DNA from: Colwellia sp. PAMC 20917
Lineage (GTDB): Bacteria; Pseudomonadota; Gammaproteobacteria; Enterobacterales; Alteromonadaceae
Length of the DNA: 64,000 nt
Reading direction: 5' to 3'
Assembly (NCBI RefSeq): GCF_001767295.1
Contig: NZ_CP014944.1
Span: 2,170,001 to 2,234,000 of the forward strand
Made by a program: the position numbers and the translations under genes. The notes beneath the pieces were generated by a model. The model saw only the letters and a program-made list of their open reading frames with translations. It was not told the origin of the DNA and did no database searches. Of the stretch, positions 17,490-26,848 are shown one piece after another (positions within the stretch are counted from its first letter, which is position 1; every line of letters starts with the position of its first letter).

Positions 17490-18671
17490 TTAATGGGAAA
17501 GACTATAAAATAATTTTTCCGAAAATGATCTATACTCTGGTTCTAAAGGAGTGTGAAATAAATTGGTTAATTGCTCATAACATACTTCATAATTAGCGCT
17601 TAACTGTTGGCTTCGCACCTCAATTATTCTTGTTATCAGTTCAGGCCATGAATATGAATAAGGTCCGATTGTTACATCTTCATATTTATAATACAAATCA
17701 CGCTCTTGTTGCTTATATTTTTCCAAATCAAAAGGTGCGAATAGTATAGGTTTTCCGGTAAGCATGAAGTCAAAATACCCACCAGAATAATCCGTAATCA
17801 TGCAATCATAATCTGCTATTGAGTCAAATATATCAGCAGTAGAGTCAATAGTGATATGGCTTGAGTTTTTAATCGCATTAATAAGGTATTCTGGTGGTTT
17901 ATTAACTGGATGCATCCTCAAGACAAGGTCAATATTATTTTCCTTCAAAGTTCCATCTATCTGCTCAACATCAAAGCCATATTGTGCAAATAAGTCACAC
18001 TCTGTGCCAATACCGCCTCTAAAAGTCGGCATGTATATACATTTATATACCGACTTAATGGCATTTTTCTTTTCTTTTAAAAAAACATCATTACGTGGAA
18101 ACCCAGTAATTAGAACTCTGTCTTTAGGTAACCGAAAGGCTTTCGATAAGGTATTTTGTGTTTCAGTACTGGTCGCCAATAAGTAATCATTTCTGATTCT
18201 CTCATAAGGTGAAAGAAAGTCAAATAACCTACCGACAATATTTTTTTCAACGGTTTGCTCACCAAAAACATCATACATTATTTTTTTCAACGGCAGGCCA
18301 TGCCATAAATTCACAACTTTTGTTTTTTTACTTATACAAGCAGGATAAAGATCATCGTGTAACGATTGACAAACAAAGGCGAACTCTGCTCTTAATTGCA
18401 TCCATAAGCCGCTATACCCCTTATCTAAATAGGCTATATGGCCATTTTCTCTTAATTGATCAACAATAGCCTGGTCTTTAGTAATCCATACAGCCTTAAT
18501 ATGTTTCTGATTTTCGTTAATATACTCAAAAAAGGCTTTAGGGTTGTCACTATAACGTTGACCGTACCACGCGCCAAAGACCCAAAGATCTTTCTTCTTA
18601 GGCACTAATTGAGCACAGCTAAAGATAAATAGTTTTATTAGCAAAGTTAACAATTTTTTTGGTTTACTCAC
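17490..18671 (-). CDS. CDP-glycerol glycerophosphotransferase family protein (TagB/TagF-like)
   Basis: A 393-residue protein whose motifs fit the Glyphos_transf family: KDLWVFGAWYGQRYSDN near the N-terminus, VVNLWHGLPLKKIMYD, LITGFPRNDVFL, YMPTFRGG, LRMHPVNK, and the nucleotide-binding DYSGGYFDFMLTGKP. These enzymes transfer glycerol phosphate from CDP-glycerol to a sugar lipid or a growing chain. In Gram-positive bacteria they build teichoic acid; in a Gram-negative locus they usually decorate or link surface polysaccharides. The amphipathic N-terminus suggests peripheral membrane binding. The donor is probably made by the TagD-like enzyme at 12237. Single-domain length fits a one-step or short-chain transferase, which is an inference. 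Confidence 0.88.
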   Translation of the reverse strand: MSKPKKLLTLLIKLFIFSCAQLVPKKKDLWVFGAWYGQRYSDNPKAFFEYINENQKHIKAVWITKDQAIVDQLRENGHIAYLDKGYSGLWMQLRAEFAFVCQSLHDDLYPACISKKTKVVNLWHGLPLKKIMYDVFGEQTVEKNIVGRLFDFLSPYERIRNDYLLATSTETQNTLSKAFRLPKDRVLITGFPRNDVFLKEKKNAIKSVYKCIYMPTFRGGIGTECDLFAQYGFDVEQIDGTLKENNIDLVLRMHPVNKPPEYLINAIKNSSHITIDSTADIFDSIADYDCMITDYSGGYFDFMLTGKPILFAPFDLEKYKQQERDLYYKYEDVTIGPYSYSWPELITRIIEVRSQQLSANYEVCYEQLTNLFHTPLEPEYRSFSEKLFYSLSH

Positions 18672-18717
18672 CTATGTTTCCTTAATATAAATAGATCTTC
18701 ACACTTTAACAGTGAAC

Positions 18718-19656
18718 TTATGATGAAGCTATTCGCTTAGTTTTTTGAAGTAAAGTAAGTAACAAAACCGGACACCATTTAAAAAACAATCCTTTTAATT
18801 TTAATTTAATATTATTACCTGATTGTGCTGCAAGTAATAATGCATCAGCTCCGAGAGAAAAGTCACCATTGAAAATAAATGCCTCGGCATAGCGTAAATG
18901 AATATTTTTCTCTACATGTTTGTAATCTACTTCTTTGCTTTCTGAATAATGTGATGCAAATGGCTTAATCTTTGCTAAACAGACTAGCTCTGCTTTATAC
19001 ATTTGAGCATTGTTAGAGGAGTAGTTATTTTGATGAAAGATATGTATTGCCAGATACTCTTCAACAAAATCAACGTCACAAACTAATGACAGTTTAAGCC
19101 AAGCTAACCAATCATCAACTCCCATAAGTTCAATGTCTTTATCAAAAGCTTCTACTTCTAAAAGCAATGATTTACGGGCGATCGCAGTACAACTTACTAT
19201 TTCATTTTTCTTTGTCAGCGGCGTAAATATTTTTCCTTTATATATATCAAAGAATGGAAGTTCTACCTGCCTACCACTCGCTATATGGTCTTCAATTGCT
19301 CCACAATACACTAAGCCGACGTTACTGTTTTCGAATAAAGGCATTTGTTTTGAAAGTTTCTCTGGTAACCATAAATCATCTTGATCGCAAAAGGCGATAA
19401 ATTCTGCCTTAGCATTTTCGATACCAAACTGCCTAGCACACGCTACGCCACCATTGTTTTTATGAAAGACGACAATACGTTCGTCTTTTTGAGCTATTTT
19501 TTCAAAATAGCTGTTTGAAGCAGCTGGACTACCATCATTAATTATTAGTATTTCAAAATTTTGATAAGTTTGCTGCAATATACTATCGATGGTTTTTTCT
19601 AGGTATTTTTCCCCTTTATAAAAAGGGATAACAACAGTGATTAATTCCTGAGACAT
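18718..19656 (-). CDS. glycosyltransferase family 2
   Basis: A 312-residue GT2 enzyme. The N-terminus LITVVIPFYKGEKYLEKTIDSILQQTYQNFEILIINDGS is the classic GT-A opening (read here in two parts: VVIPFYKG, then FEILIINDGS). FIAFCDQDDLWLPEKL carries the DxD metal site (about residues 92-95), and MGVDDWLAWLKL supplies the catalytic-base region. It is cytoplasmic with a short hydrophobic C-terminus. It follows the gene at 19772 on the same strand and precedes the glycerophosphotransferase gene by 46 bases. Sugar donor and linkage are not deducible. Confidence 0.87.
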   Translation of the reverse strand: MSQELITVVIPFYKGEKYLEKTIDSILQQTYQNFEILIINDGSPAASNSYFEKIAQKDERIVVFHKNNGGVACARQFGIENAKAEFIAFCDQDDLWLPEKLSKQMPLFENSNVGLVYCGAIEDHIASGRQVELPFFDIYKGKIFTPLTKKNEIVSCTAIARKSLLLEVEAFDKDIELMGVDDWLAWLKLSLVCDVDFVEEYLAIHIFHQNNYSSNNAQMYKAELVCLAKIKPFASHYSESKEVDYKHVEKNIHLRYAEAFIFNGDFSLGADALLLAAQSGNNIKLKLKGLFFKWCPVLLLTLLQKTKRIASS

Positions 19657-19771
19657 TATTTTCCTACCTAAAAATTAATTAGAGATTTCATTAAAGCATA
19701 ACGATAAGTACGCCACATATTTTAACCAAAAATATATCAAGCCAAATCTGACATTGAAAAATAGGTTCTAT

Positions 19772-20857
19772 TTACATTAAGCTCATAATAAAAGAGTTAA
19801 GTTTATCACCCTGTTTTTCAGCGGTATAGCGTTCTCTAGCTTCCCATGCAATATTTTTAAGCTCACGGACGTGGCTTCTGTCGGCTAACATAGATTTTAA
19901 GTGGCAAGCTGAGTCGAATTCAAATATAGCAGGGTAATTTTTTAGATAACTTTTTGCGCCACCATAACCTTCAGATGGAATGGCAATTGGAATACCCGCG
20001 GAAACGCTAGTAATTAAACGATCTGGTACCGTTAAATGAAAGCGTAAATCATTTTTACAAGCTTCTGTATTATAAGCTAAAAGACTTGCATCATAATAAC
20101 TCATTGTCTCAATAAGCGCTTTCTGTTCCATTGGTTTAAAAGCTTTTCTATGCGGGTTATTGTCATTAGTTTCTTTCGACTCACCATGATACAAATCAAT
20201 ACCCTGAGCCAGAATAGAGTTCATGAGAGGGCGAACATCATCCGCTAAATGAACAGTTTTACCAGATAAATCTGTACGTCCAATAAATACAATATTCGAT
20301 TCATCTTTTAACTCCCGTGCATTTTTTTTTGCTTGAAATGCTTGTGGCCAACACGGTGGTATAATGGCTTCACACGGCACCTTTTTTTTGTATATAGTTT
20401 TATTGAAATATTCAGCCATATTGATACTTGGATAGATAATCCCGTCCAAGCTTGCCGTAGCTCGTTGCATCATAAAGTTTTGACGTCTGATACCCAAATT
20501 ATTTAACGACATCGGATGACAGAGCACCATTAAAACAACTTTAATATGCGGTCGAAGTTTTTTAATAGAGAATAAATCTGAAATAGGGTTAGTTCCCCAA
20601 TAACCAATTATCACATCTGTAGAACTATCATCAAGCTTTTGACAAATCATTTCTAAATATGCTTTGTTATCGGGCTTCCAGACTTTACCAATTATTTTTT
20701 TAAATCGAGAAGGGGCAGAATCGATGTTATAAAAGCTGTGTGAGTCAGGTAAAGTAATTACCGATCCGACCCCATTAGACAGCATAGCAAGAAGACTTTT
20801 TTGATGATCTATTGAAGGGCCAAGTGTTGCGACAGATATATTTTTAATATCTTTCAT
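19772..20857 (-). CDS. glycosyltransferase, GT-B fold (family 1/4-like)
   Basis: I take the ATG at 20857 (MKDIKNISVATLG) as start, giving 361 residues. The frame is open to a TTG at 20917, but the extra residues are a hydrophobic AT-rich run unlike the family. The protein has the two-domain GT-B layout: an N-terminal part with ISVATLGPS and DVIIGYWGTNP, and a C-terminal donor-binding part with NIVFIGRTDLSGK, YYDASLLAYN and ITSVSAGIPIAIPSEG. The E-x7-E motif of typical GT4 enzymes is not clear, so it is a divergent member. It is divergent from the flippase gene at 21031. Confidence 0.72.
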   Translation of the reverse strand: MKDIKNISVATLGPSIDHQKSLLAMLSNGVGSVITLPDSHSFYNIDSAPSRFKKIIGKVWKPDNKAYLEMICQKLDDSSTDVIIGYWGTNPISDLFSIKKLRPHIKVVLMVLCHPMSLNNLGIRRQNFMMQRATASLDGIIYPSINMAEYFNKTIYKKKVPCEAIIPPCWPQAFQAKKNARELKDESNIVFIGRTDLSGKTVHLADDVRPLMNSILAQGIDLYHGESKETNDNNPHRKAFKPMEQKALIETMSYYDASLLAYNTEACKNDLRFHLTVPDRLITSVSAGIPIAIPSEGYGGAKSYLKNYPAIFEFDSACHLKSMLADRSHVRELKNIAWEARERYTAEKQGDKLNSFIMSLM

Positions 20858-21030
20858 AAAATTTGTTATATAAATAAATAGATTAAGTAGATTAATAAGA
20901 TAGAATAGCAAAGTCAACTTGATTTACTTAGTTATATCAGCTTTTAGACTAAGCGTTAAATGTTCTATTTTTTAGCTTCAGAGCCTATTTCCCCTTTAAA
21001 TATAATAAAATAAATATAAAGATACTTACA
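20858..21030. promoter_or_regulatory. divergent promoter region between glycosyltransferase and flippase genes
   Basis: These 173 AT-rich bases lie between two divergent starts (20857 minus, 21031 plus), so both genes need a promoter here. I see no clear operator or terminator. Confidence 0.3.
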
Positions 21031-22467
21031 ATGAGCCTCAAACGAAACTTTACCTTTACTTTTATTGACAACTTTGTGTCATTTTTAGTTTTTTTAGTAT
21101 CTTCTATGGTGATAAGTCGCTTATTAACCCCTGATGAGTTAGGGATACTCGCTGTAGCAGTTTCATCAATTGTGTTAATCACCATGTTTAAAAACTTTGG
21201 CTATACCACCTACCTTATTAGAGAACCTCTCCTCGACGATACAAAGAAATCAGCTGTTTTTACTTTATCTATAATTACGTCTACCGCTTTATTCTTGATC
21301 CTTTTTGCATTAGCGGAATTTATTGGTAGTGCCTACGGAAATCAAAAAATCACGGATATTGTTTATATAATAAGCATATCAATAATCACTAGCCCATTCC
21401 ATATTGTAGCGACAGGGCTAATAGAACGAAAAGAAAAGTTCAAGAATTTAGCCATTATAAATATAGCGTCTGAAACGCTATTTTTTATTAACGTAATGCT
21501 CCTTATTTATTTAGATTTTGGAATATTTGCAATTGCTATATCGAATGTTCTAAAATCTTTTATGCAGATAATTCTAATGATGTGGACTATTTGGGATGAC
21601 TTTGTTTTTAAAATAAGTTTAAAAAAATATAAACCTATTTTAAGTTTTGGAATGAAAATGTCTTTTATGAGTTCTTTGTCACGAATTCAAGAACTTCTCA
21701 TTCCCTTAATAATTGGTAAATATTTTGGTTTAAATTTTGCCGCATTTTATGACAAAGGAAAGAGCTTACCAAAGATTATTTTACACGTTTTATTACCAGC
21801 TCTAGGCACTGCTGCATTTCCTCATTATACGAAAAAGGTAAGAAATAATGAGCCTTTAAATGATACGATATTAAGTCATATGCAACAGGGGCTTCTGGTG
21901 TTTTGGCCGTCACTGTTAGCTATATGCCTTATTTCACCTAATTTAATTTATTATATGTTTGGTGGGCAGTGGGGGCATTCAGTACCTGTAGCTTCCTTAT
22001 TAGCGCTTGCGAGTATGTTTACAATTCCCGTTATTTTTATACGAATGGGTTTAGTTGCTTCAGGACATGAAAACCTTGCTTTGAAATTTATTGTTGCTAA
22101 TAAAATCGCCTTAGTCCTTGGGGTAACATTAGCTTTTGATTATGGAATAAATGGGGTGGCTTTTGCTATCTTACTGGCGGAGGTTATTACTTTAATACTA
22201 TCGTTTGCCATAATTAAAAAATTAGATATTACAGCATACAATTATGTTAGTTATTTATCTAAACCATTTATCATTGCTATTTTAAGTAATATCCCATTCT
22301 TTATTTTATCGATTTTTTGGCAACATGAAATAGTAGAGGATATTTATGTCGTATTTATAGCTGTCGTCTCTTTCATACTTATATGGACACTTTTATTATT
22401 CTACTTATCTCCAACATATAAATCCATATTGTTAAACTTACACGCCGCAGTGAAAAAAGTATTCTAA
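21031..22467 (+). CDS. lipopolysaccharide/oligosaccharide flippase (Wzx-like, MOP superfamily)
   Basis: A 478-residue integral membrane protein with about 12-14 helices. The N-terminal pattern FTFIDNFVSFLVFLVSSMVISR followed by LLTPDELGILAVAVS is typical of the polysaccharide transporter (MOP/PST) group; LSRIQELLIPLIIGKYFGLNFAAFYDKGKSLP matches the central repeat (cited as separate short blocks). It should flip undecaprenyl-linked repeat units across the inner membrane. It is the only plus-strand gene between 17490 and 29993 and ends 25 bases from the convergent glycosyltransferase at 22493, leaving room for little more than a short terminator. Confidence 0.87.
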   Translation: MSLKRNFTFTFIDNFVSFLVFLVSSMVISRLLTPDELGILAVAVSSIVLITMFKNFGYTTYLIREPLLDDTKKSAVFTLSIITSTALFLILFALAEFIGSAYGNQKITDIVYIISISIITSPFHIVATGLIERKEKFKNLAIINIASETLFFINVMLLIYLDFGIFAIAISNVLKSFMQIILMMWTIWDDFVFKISLKKYKPILSFGMKMSFMSSLSRIQELLIPLIIGKYFGLNFAAFYDKGKSLPKIILHVLLPALGTAAFPHYTKKVRNNEPLNDTILSHMQQGLLVFWPSLLAICLISPNLIYYMFGGQWGHSVPVASLLALASMFTIPVIFIRMGLVASGHENLALKFIVANKIALVLGVTLAFDYGINGVAFAILLAEVITLILSFAIIKKLDITAYNYVSYLSKPFIIAILSNIPFFILSIFWQHEIVEDIYVVFIAVVSFILIWTLLLFYLSPTYKSILLNLHAAVKKVF

Positions 22468-22492
22468 AGAATATTAGAGCGATACGAGGAAT

Positions 22493-23635
22493 TCAGGAAA
22501 ATGTTTGCAAAAATTGTTTACTCGTATTTTCCCATGTGTAATTTTCTACAGATTTAAGGATACTTTCACTAACCCAAGTTTCAGCCATTACCTGCTTTAT
22601 TCCTTTATAAATAGAGTCGGGCTGATAGTCATTCAGTAATATACCATTGACTTTATGAGTAATAACTTCAGGTATTCCGCCCACTTTAGTCGCCACCACT
22701 GCAGTGCCTGTAGCAAGTGCTTCCATAATAACATTGGGCACCCCTTCTCTATAGCTCGGTAATATAAGTGCGTGAGACTTTGCAAACCATTGGTCAAGTT
22801 GCTTATGTGGAACACCGCCAATTAACTTTACCGAGGCACTTAAATCATTTTCTACAATATATGACTTTAAATTATTTGCTTCAGGCCCGCTTCCAATAAT
22901 CGACAATTCAAAATCAACCTTTTCTTCGGCTAATTTTTTAGCAGCCTTTACTAATTCGAATACACCTTTCGTTTTGATCAAATTACCTATAAAAAGTAAC
23001 TTAAGTGACTTTCTACTTGGTTTTTCAGCCACACTAAACTTTTCAAAGTTTACGCCATTATAAATCGTTTGCACATTTGCTTTGGGGGCTATCTCTAATA
23101 CTCTTTTTGCTAATGCTTTACTTTTGGTTGCAACGGTTGTTGCTCGATTAAAAGCAAAGGTTAGTTGTTTTTTTCTTTTCGGACATAAACTATGTACGTT
23201 AACATCACTACCTAAACAATCGATGGTTAATTGAAAGCTAAAAATTCGTTTTAACATTGCAGCGGTTACACCTTCTGGATAAGCCCAACTCGCTAAAACG
23301 TATTTGTGCTTGGCAAACCAAAGTAGGGGCTTAACACTAACGATTATAGACAACAACATAAACAAAGGATGAAGTGAACGACCCACTCCCGGAATATAAA
23401 AGAAAGGGAATAGGCAATAGTTTTTCTTGTCGTAATATTTACGTCCAAGCACGACTTGTTTCAACCACGTAAAAATAGGTACGGGAATTAAATATGATAT
23501 ATCTGCATTTTCTTCCATGTGGGCTGTTTGCTGAAGATTAAATTGGCCCCTAGTTGGTTCCCAAGGTAATGGAAACAAATTAGAGAAAAATAATATTTTT
23601 TTAGGCTTTTGCTTATTGGGCATTGAGGTTTCCAT
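22493..23635 (-). CDS. glycosyltransferase family 4
   Basis: I choose the ATG at 23635 (METSMPNKQKPKK), which has AGGA 5 bases upstream; the frame is open to a TTG at 23674. The protein has 380 residues in a GT-B fold. KILFFSNLFPLPWEPTRGQ opens the acceptor domain, LKLLFIGNLIKTKGVFELV the donor domain, and ALILPSYREGVPNVIMEAL contains the GT4 E-x7-E signature (EGVPNVIME). It overlaps the end of the upstream glycosyltransferase gene by 23 bases, indicating coupled translation. It is convergent with the flippase gene. Confidence 0.87.
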   Translation of the reverse strand: METSMPNKQKPKKILFFSNLFPLPWEPTRGQFNLQQTAHMEENADISYLIPVPIFTWLKQVVLGRKYYDKKNYCLFPFFYIPGVGRSLHPLFMLLSIIVSVKPLLWFAKHKYVLASWAYPEGVTAAMLKRIFSFQLTIDCLGSDVNVHSLCPKRKKQLTFAFNRATTVATKSKALAKRVLEIAPKANVQTIYNGVNFEKFSVAEKPSRKSLKLLFIGNLIKTKGVFELVKAAKKLAEEKVDFELSIIGSGPEANNLKSYIVENDLSASVKLIGGVPHKQLDQWFAKSHALILPSYREGVPNVIMEALATGTAVVATKVGGIPEVITHKVNGILLNDYQPDSIYKGIKQVMAETWVSESILKSVENYTWENTSKQFLQTFS

Positions 23636-24671
23636 AATATTCCTGATAAATATTTGCGATACTTTCAATAGCAAAGTGCTTTGTTATATATTTTTTACCG
23701 TTCAAGCCCTTTGCTTCCAGCACACTTTTGTTTTCAGACATCACTTTTATATGCTCAGCTAATTGCGCTAAATTGCTGGTGTCAAATAAAAAGCCACAAT
23801 CGCTTGCTGTTATTATATCTGGAATAGCCCCAACGCGCGTACTAATACAGGGAATACCATAAGCCATGCCTTCAAGTAAAACCATAGGTAAACCTTCGGT
23901 TTCAGAGCATATAATTAAGCAGTCAATTAAAGGGTAAATTTGGTCTTCATCTATAACATTATTCATAAACTGAATGCTGTTATTTAAATTGAGGTGATTA
24001 ACCAAGGTTTCTAGTTTTTCTCTTTCTGGGCCGTCGCCAAATATTTTCAGGTCTACTTGATCATGCAGGTTGAACTCCCCGATACATTTAACGAGGTCTT
24101 CTATCTTTTTTAACGGAATTAATCTAGAAACAGTACCTAAAGTTAATTTGGGTTTGTCAGCTTTATTTATGCTTCTTAGCGGTAGTGATACACCATTCTT
24201 AATTACTTTAATTTTATCTTTAGGCCAGGAAAAAAGCCCACCGGCTTTCAACCTGGTTTTATCAGAAACAGCAAAGGTATAATTAACATAGCAACGGGCT
24301 ACGCGATGAGATACTTTAATGCCTTGGAGGTTTGGTGATACTTCACCGTGTATGGTGTAAATAACTTTCTTTAGCAAAAGAAAAGGGGAAACCAATAAGA
24401 ATGCTCGAATAACCGCGGGAGAATGTATATGAATAACATCAAAGTGATTAATGAGTTTTATAATCTGTATTTGTCGTTTAAGTATGTTCCCGGCAATGTT
24501 GTGCACTTTTACTTTTGATTGACTTAATACTTGCTGAAATTCATCTGTTGTTTTACCAAATGATAATATAGCAACGTTTTGACCAAACTCTTGTTGAGCC
24601 ACTGACAAGTTTTTAACGAGTTTTTCTGCTCCTCCCACTTGTAAGCTGCTAACACAATGAAGTATTTTCAT
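23613..24671 (-). CDS. glycosyltransferase family 4
   Basis: A GT-B glycosyltransferase. I take the ATG at 24671 (MKILHCVSSLQVGGAEK), the usual family start, giving 352 residues; an in-frame ATG at 24695 adds eight residues and cannot be ruled out. Motifs are VGGAEKLVKNL at the N-terminus, LGTVSRLIPLKKIEDLV in the donor domain and CSETEGLPMVLLEGMAYG, holding the E-x7-E signature. The protein resembles XrtA-associated GT4 enzymes in order and neighbours, but sugar specificity is unknown. It starts 30 bases after the deacetylase stop and overlaps the next gene. Confidence 0.85.
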   Translation of the reverse strand: MKILHCVSSLQVGGAEKLVKNLSVAQQEFGQNVAILSFGKTTDEFQQVLSQSKVKVHNIAGNILKRQIQIIKLINHFDVIHIHSPAVIRAFLLVSPFLLLKKVIYTIHGEVSPNLQGIKVSHRVARCYVNYTFAVSDKTRLKAGGLFSWPKDKIKVIKNGVSLPLRSINKADKPKLTLGTVSRLIPLKKIEDLVKCIGEFNLHDQVDLKIFGDGPEREKLETLVNHLNLNNSIQFMNNVIDEDQIYPLIDCLIICSETEGLPMVLLEGMAYGIPCISTRVGAIPDIITASDCGFLFDTSNLAQLAEHIKVMSENKSVLEAKGLNGKKYITKHFAIESIANIYQEYYGNLNAQ

Positions 24672-24701
24672 TTTATTAATATAGTCACTTATCATTAAAG
24701 C

Positions 24702-25685
24702 TTAATACGTTTTAGCGTAACTTAGCATATTTTTAAGGGAATGAATGGTCGTAGAGGGCTCAATAGAAAATCGTCTTAAGTCATATCGGTTCTCATCAAT
24801 ATTTACGTTGATTCCCGGTTGAAAATTAAACGCTATGTCATAGCCACAATCAAAAAGTGCTTTAGTAACACTTTTATTATAAGTGCCTTGACTCCCTACA
24901 GGATATGAAAAAGAATTGACTTTATAGGGTAGGTTTTGTTCTATCAACATTTTAGAATGTGTTAATTCATAGATGATTTCGTCTTGAGAAAGGTTAGCAA
25001 GTATTTCGTGATTATGTGAATGTGCGCCTACATCCATATTATGTAAAATCATTTCAGCAAGATTTTCCCATGATAAAAACTCTTGGGTAGGAAGCTCTCC
25101 TTCTAGAGGAAATAATTTTTCTATTTCTTTCAATTGCACTTCAATAGGATCTAGGCTGATTTTAGTAGCGGCTAGAATATCTCTTACGAATTCCTTATCG
25201 TCACCCTTATATTTTACGGTTGTCGCCCAACTGGAAAGCTTAATTGATTTGAATTTATTTGTCTTATAGTTATAAGCAATTCTGTCCCACCAAGGTAATT
25301 TATTATTACCAATTAAACTAGTCGCAATAAAAAAGCAGGCGGGCACATGATGACGTTTCAAAATAGGAAATGCTTTAGTGTAGTTATCTTTATAGCCGTC
25401 ATCAAAAGTAATAACTAAATATTTACCATGAATTTTTTGAGAGCTTTTTTTCGCTAATTCAACTGCTTCGGCAATAGAAATGATGTCAAACTCTTTCTTA
25501 AAAAAAACAATTAAGTCATCCAACTTATCACTATCACAGGAAAAAACACACGGGTCAAAACGTGTTTTCTTCCAATTACCAATTCGATGAAAATTAAAAC
25601 TATATATTCCGTCAGGGATGTTAGACCATCTAATACCATCGGCTCCTATAAAACTCTCCAGCTTCCTTAATATCCGAGCCAGCAT
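24702..25685 (-). CDS. polysaccharide deacetylase (NodB/CE4 family)
   Basis: A 327-residue enzyme with the NodB homology domain. The first motif VITFDDGYKDNY (about residues 92-103) has the Asp-Asp pair that supplies the catalytic base and a metal ligand. The second motif, GAHSHNHEILANLS, has the two metal-binding histidines (H-S-x-x-H type). The region SFSYPVGSQGTYN follows. It should remove N- or O-acetyl groups from sugars of the polymer or its intermediate. No signal peptide is evident, so the location is uncertain. Its ATG shares the TAATG overlap with the stop of the gene upstream, another deacetylase-like gene. Confidence 0.88.
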   Translation of the reverse strand: MLARILRKLESFIGADGIRWSNIPDGIYSFNFHRIGNWKKTRFDPCVFSCDSDKLDDLIVFFKKEFDIISIAEAVELAKKSSQKIHGKYLVITFDDGYKDNYTKAFPILKRHHVPACFFIATSLIGNNKLPWWDRIAYNYKTNKFKSIKLSSWATTVKYKGDDKEFVRDILAATKISLDPIEVQLKEIEKLFPLEGELPTQEFLSWENLAEMILHNMDVGAHSHNHEILANLSQDEIIYELTHSKMLIEQNLPYKVNSFSYPVGSQGTYNKSVTKALFDCGYDIAFNFQPGINVNIDENRYDLRRFSIEPSTTIHSLKNMLSYAKTY

Positions 25686-26848
25686 TAATGCAGACTCTTT
25701 TTAAAGGATGGCTTAGCCAGAACAAAGTCACGATATTCGTTCGGGTCACCCTTTTTACAAGCTTCTGCTGCCTTTATAATATTGTACATTTCGCGTGAAC
25801 TTACATAATGAAGAAAGTAGTTTTCTCCATCATTGTACTTTTCATTCAAATGTTGATGCATTTCTCTGATCGGTTCGCCTAAAAGTGTTTCCATAGAGGC
25901 TTCTTGAGTGCCATGTGTATGCACTTTTATAAAAATCCAATCAGGCCTATTTTTAATGTGAATGCTTTGCTTAACCCACATATCTACTCGCTCTTTTGTA
26001 GGTGGCAGTGTATTTCTAACATCTGATTGTTCAATTTTAGGGATTAAGCCAAATTTTCTATTTTTCCAGTTCAGTTGAAGTACACCTTGGATGATCATTA
26101 GATCACCCCAGAAAGTTCCTCCTTTTATTACTGGTCTACCTTTGTTGTAAGATTTAGGTTTTTCAGCATCATCTTTTGCATAATAAATGCAATTAACCAT
26201 TGCTGGTTGTGTAGTATCTGGTGATGGAAAAGTATAATCAGCATAACAGCCAGTTTCTTTAAGTATGATAAGTTCGTCGTTTACACCACACCAATGGCCG
26301 TGAGCGTGAGAGTTATCAAGCGCCCAATTACCATGAATGAAAGCATAAGAGGGCTTACCCGTTTCAGGGTCGATACTCAAGGCTCCGTGCTCATTATGCA
26401 GTAAGTCAGCGAAATTTGTGAGTGTGCTTCTCAGGTTTTCACTCGTATCGTTTTCATGATGTAAATGAATTTCTATTTCACCATACCCTTGAGCGCATAA
26501 GTCAGACAATTTATCTAAATGTTCTTTTCTATATTCTTCTTCAGGGTAGAAGAATGAATGTTGCGGATGCACACCATCTGCATCCGTAAATTGCCCAGCC
26601 ATTTTAGGATAGTCAACCATCCAGCGGTCTACTCTTTCTCGTTCAATATAGATATTGTCTCTGTTTTTCCATTGCGGTTCATAGTGGTCAACAAAACAAA
26701 ACATAACGTGTTTTGGGCCATCATATTTATTTGAAGAAAACAGTTGTTGTTTGATATAGGTAGGAAGCCAAGTCTGCATTTCCTTTCTTCTAACAACGAT
26801 AATAAATAAAAATATAATAAATAATAAAAAAAGTAACGATATAATCAT
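25685..26848 (-). CDS. membrane-anchored deacetylase-like protein of unknown function
   Basis: I use the ATG at 26848, which overlaps the upstream stop as ATGA and has GGGAGA about 9 bases ahead, giving 387 residues. Residues 4-22 form one N-terminal membrane helix followed by RRKE, so the body probably faces the periplasm. The body contains CFVDHYEPQW, HSFFYPEEEY, IEIHLHHEND and FIHGNWALDN, an acidic and histidine-rich set like the metal site of glycoside hydrolase/deacetylase (NodB-like barrel) folds, plus IFIKVHTHGTQE near the end. I do not recognise a named family. Its place between a CE4 deacetylase and a GT2 gene suggests a job in modifying the polymer. Confidence 0.65.
   Translation of the reverse strand: MIISLLFLLFIIFLFIIVVRRKEMQTWLPTYIKQQLFSSNKYDGPKHVMFCFVDHYEPQWKNRDNIYIERERVDRWMVDYPKMAGQFTDADGVHPQHSFFYPEEEYRKEHLDKLSDLCAQGYGEIEIHLHHENDTSENLRSTLTNFADLLHNEHGALSIDPETGKPSYAFIHGNWALDNSHAHGHWCGVNDELIILKETGCYADYTFPSPDTTQPAMVNCIYYAKDDAEKPKSYNKGRPVIKGGTFWGDLMIIQGVLQLNWKNRKFGLIPKIEQSDVRNTLPPTKERVDMWVKQSIHIKNRPDWIFIKVHTHGTQEASMETLLGEPIREMHQHLNEKYNDGENYFLHYVSSREMYNIIKAAEACKKGDPNEYRDFVLAKPSFKKSLH

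Noticed and set aside
20858-20917. TTG start adding 20 hydrophobic residues to the glycosyltransferase
   Set aside because: The added sequence is AT-rich, hydrophobic and unlike the family; the ATG at 20857 begins a typical glycosyltransferase N-terminus.
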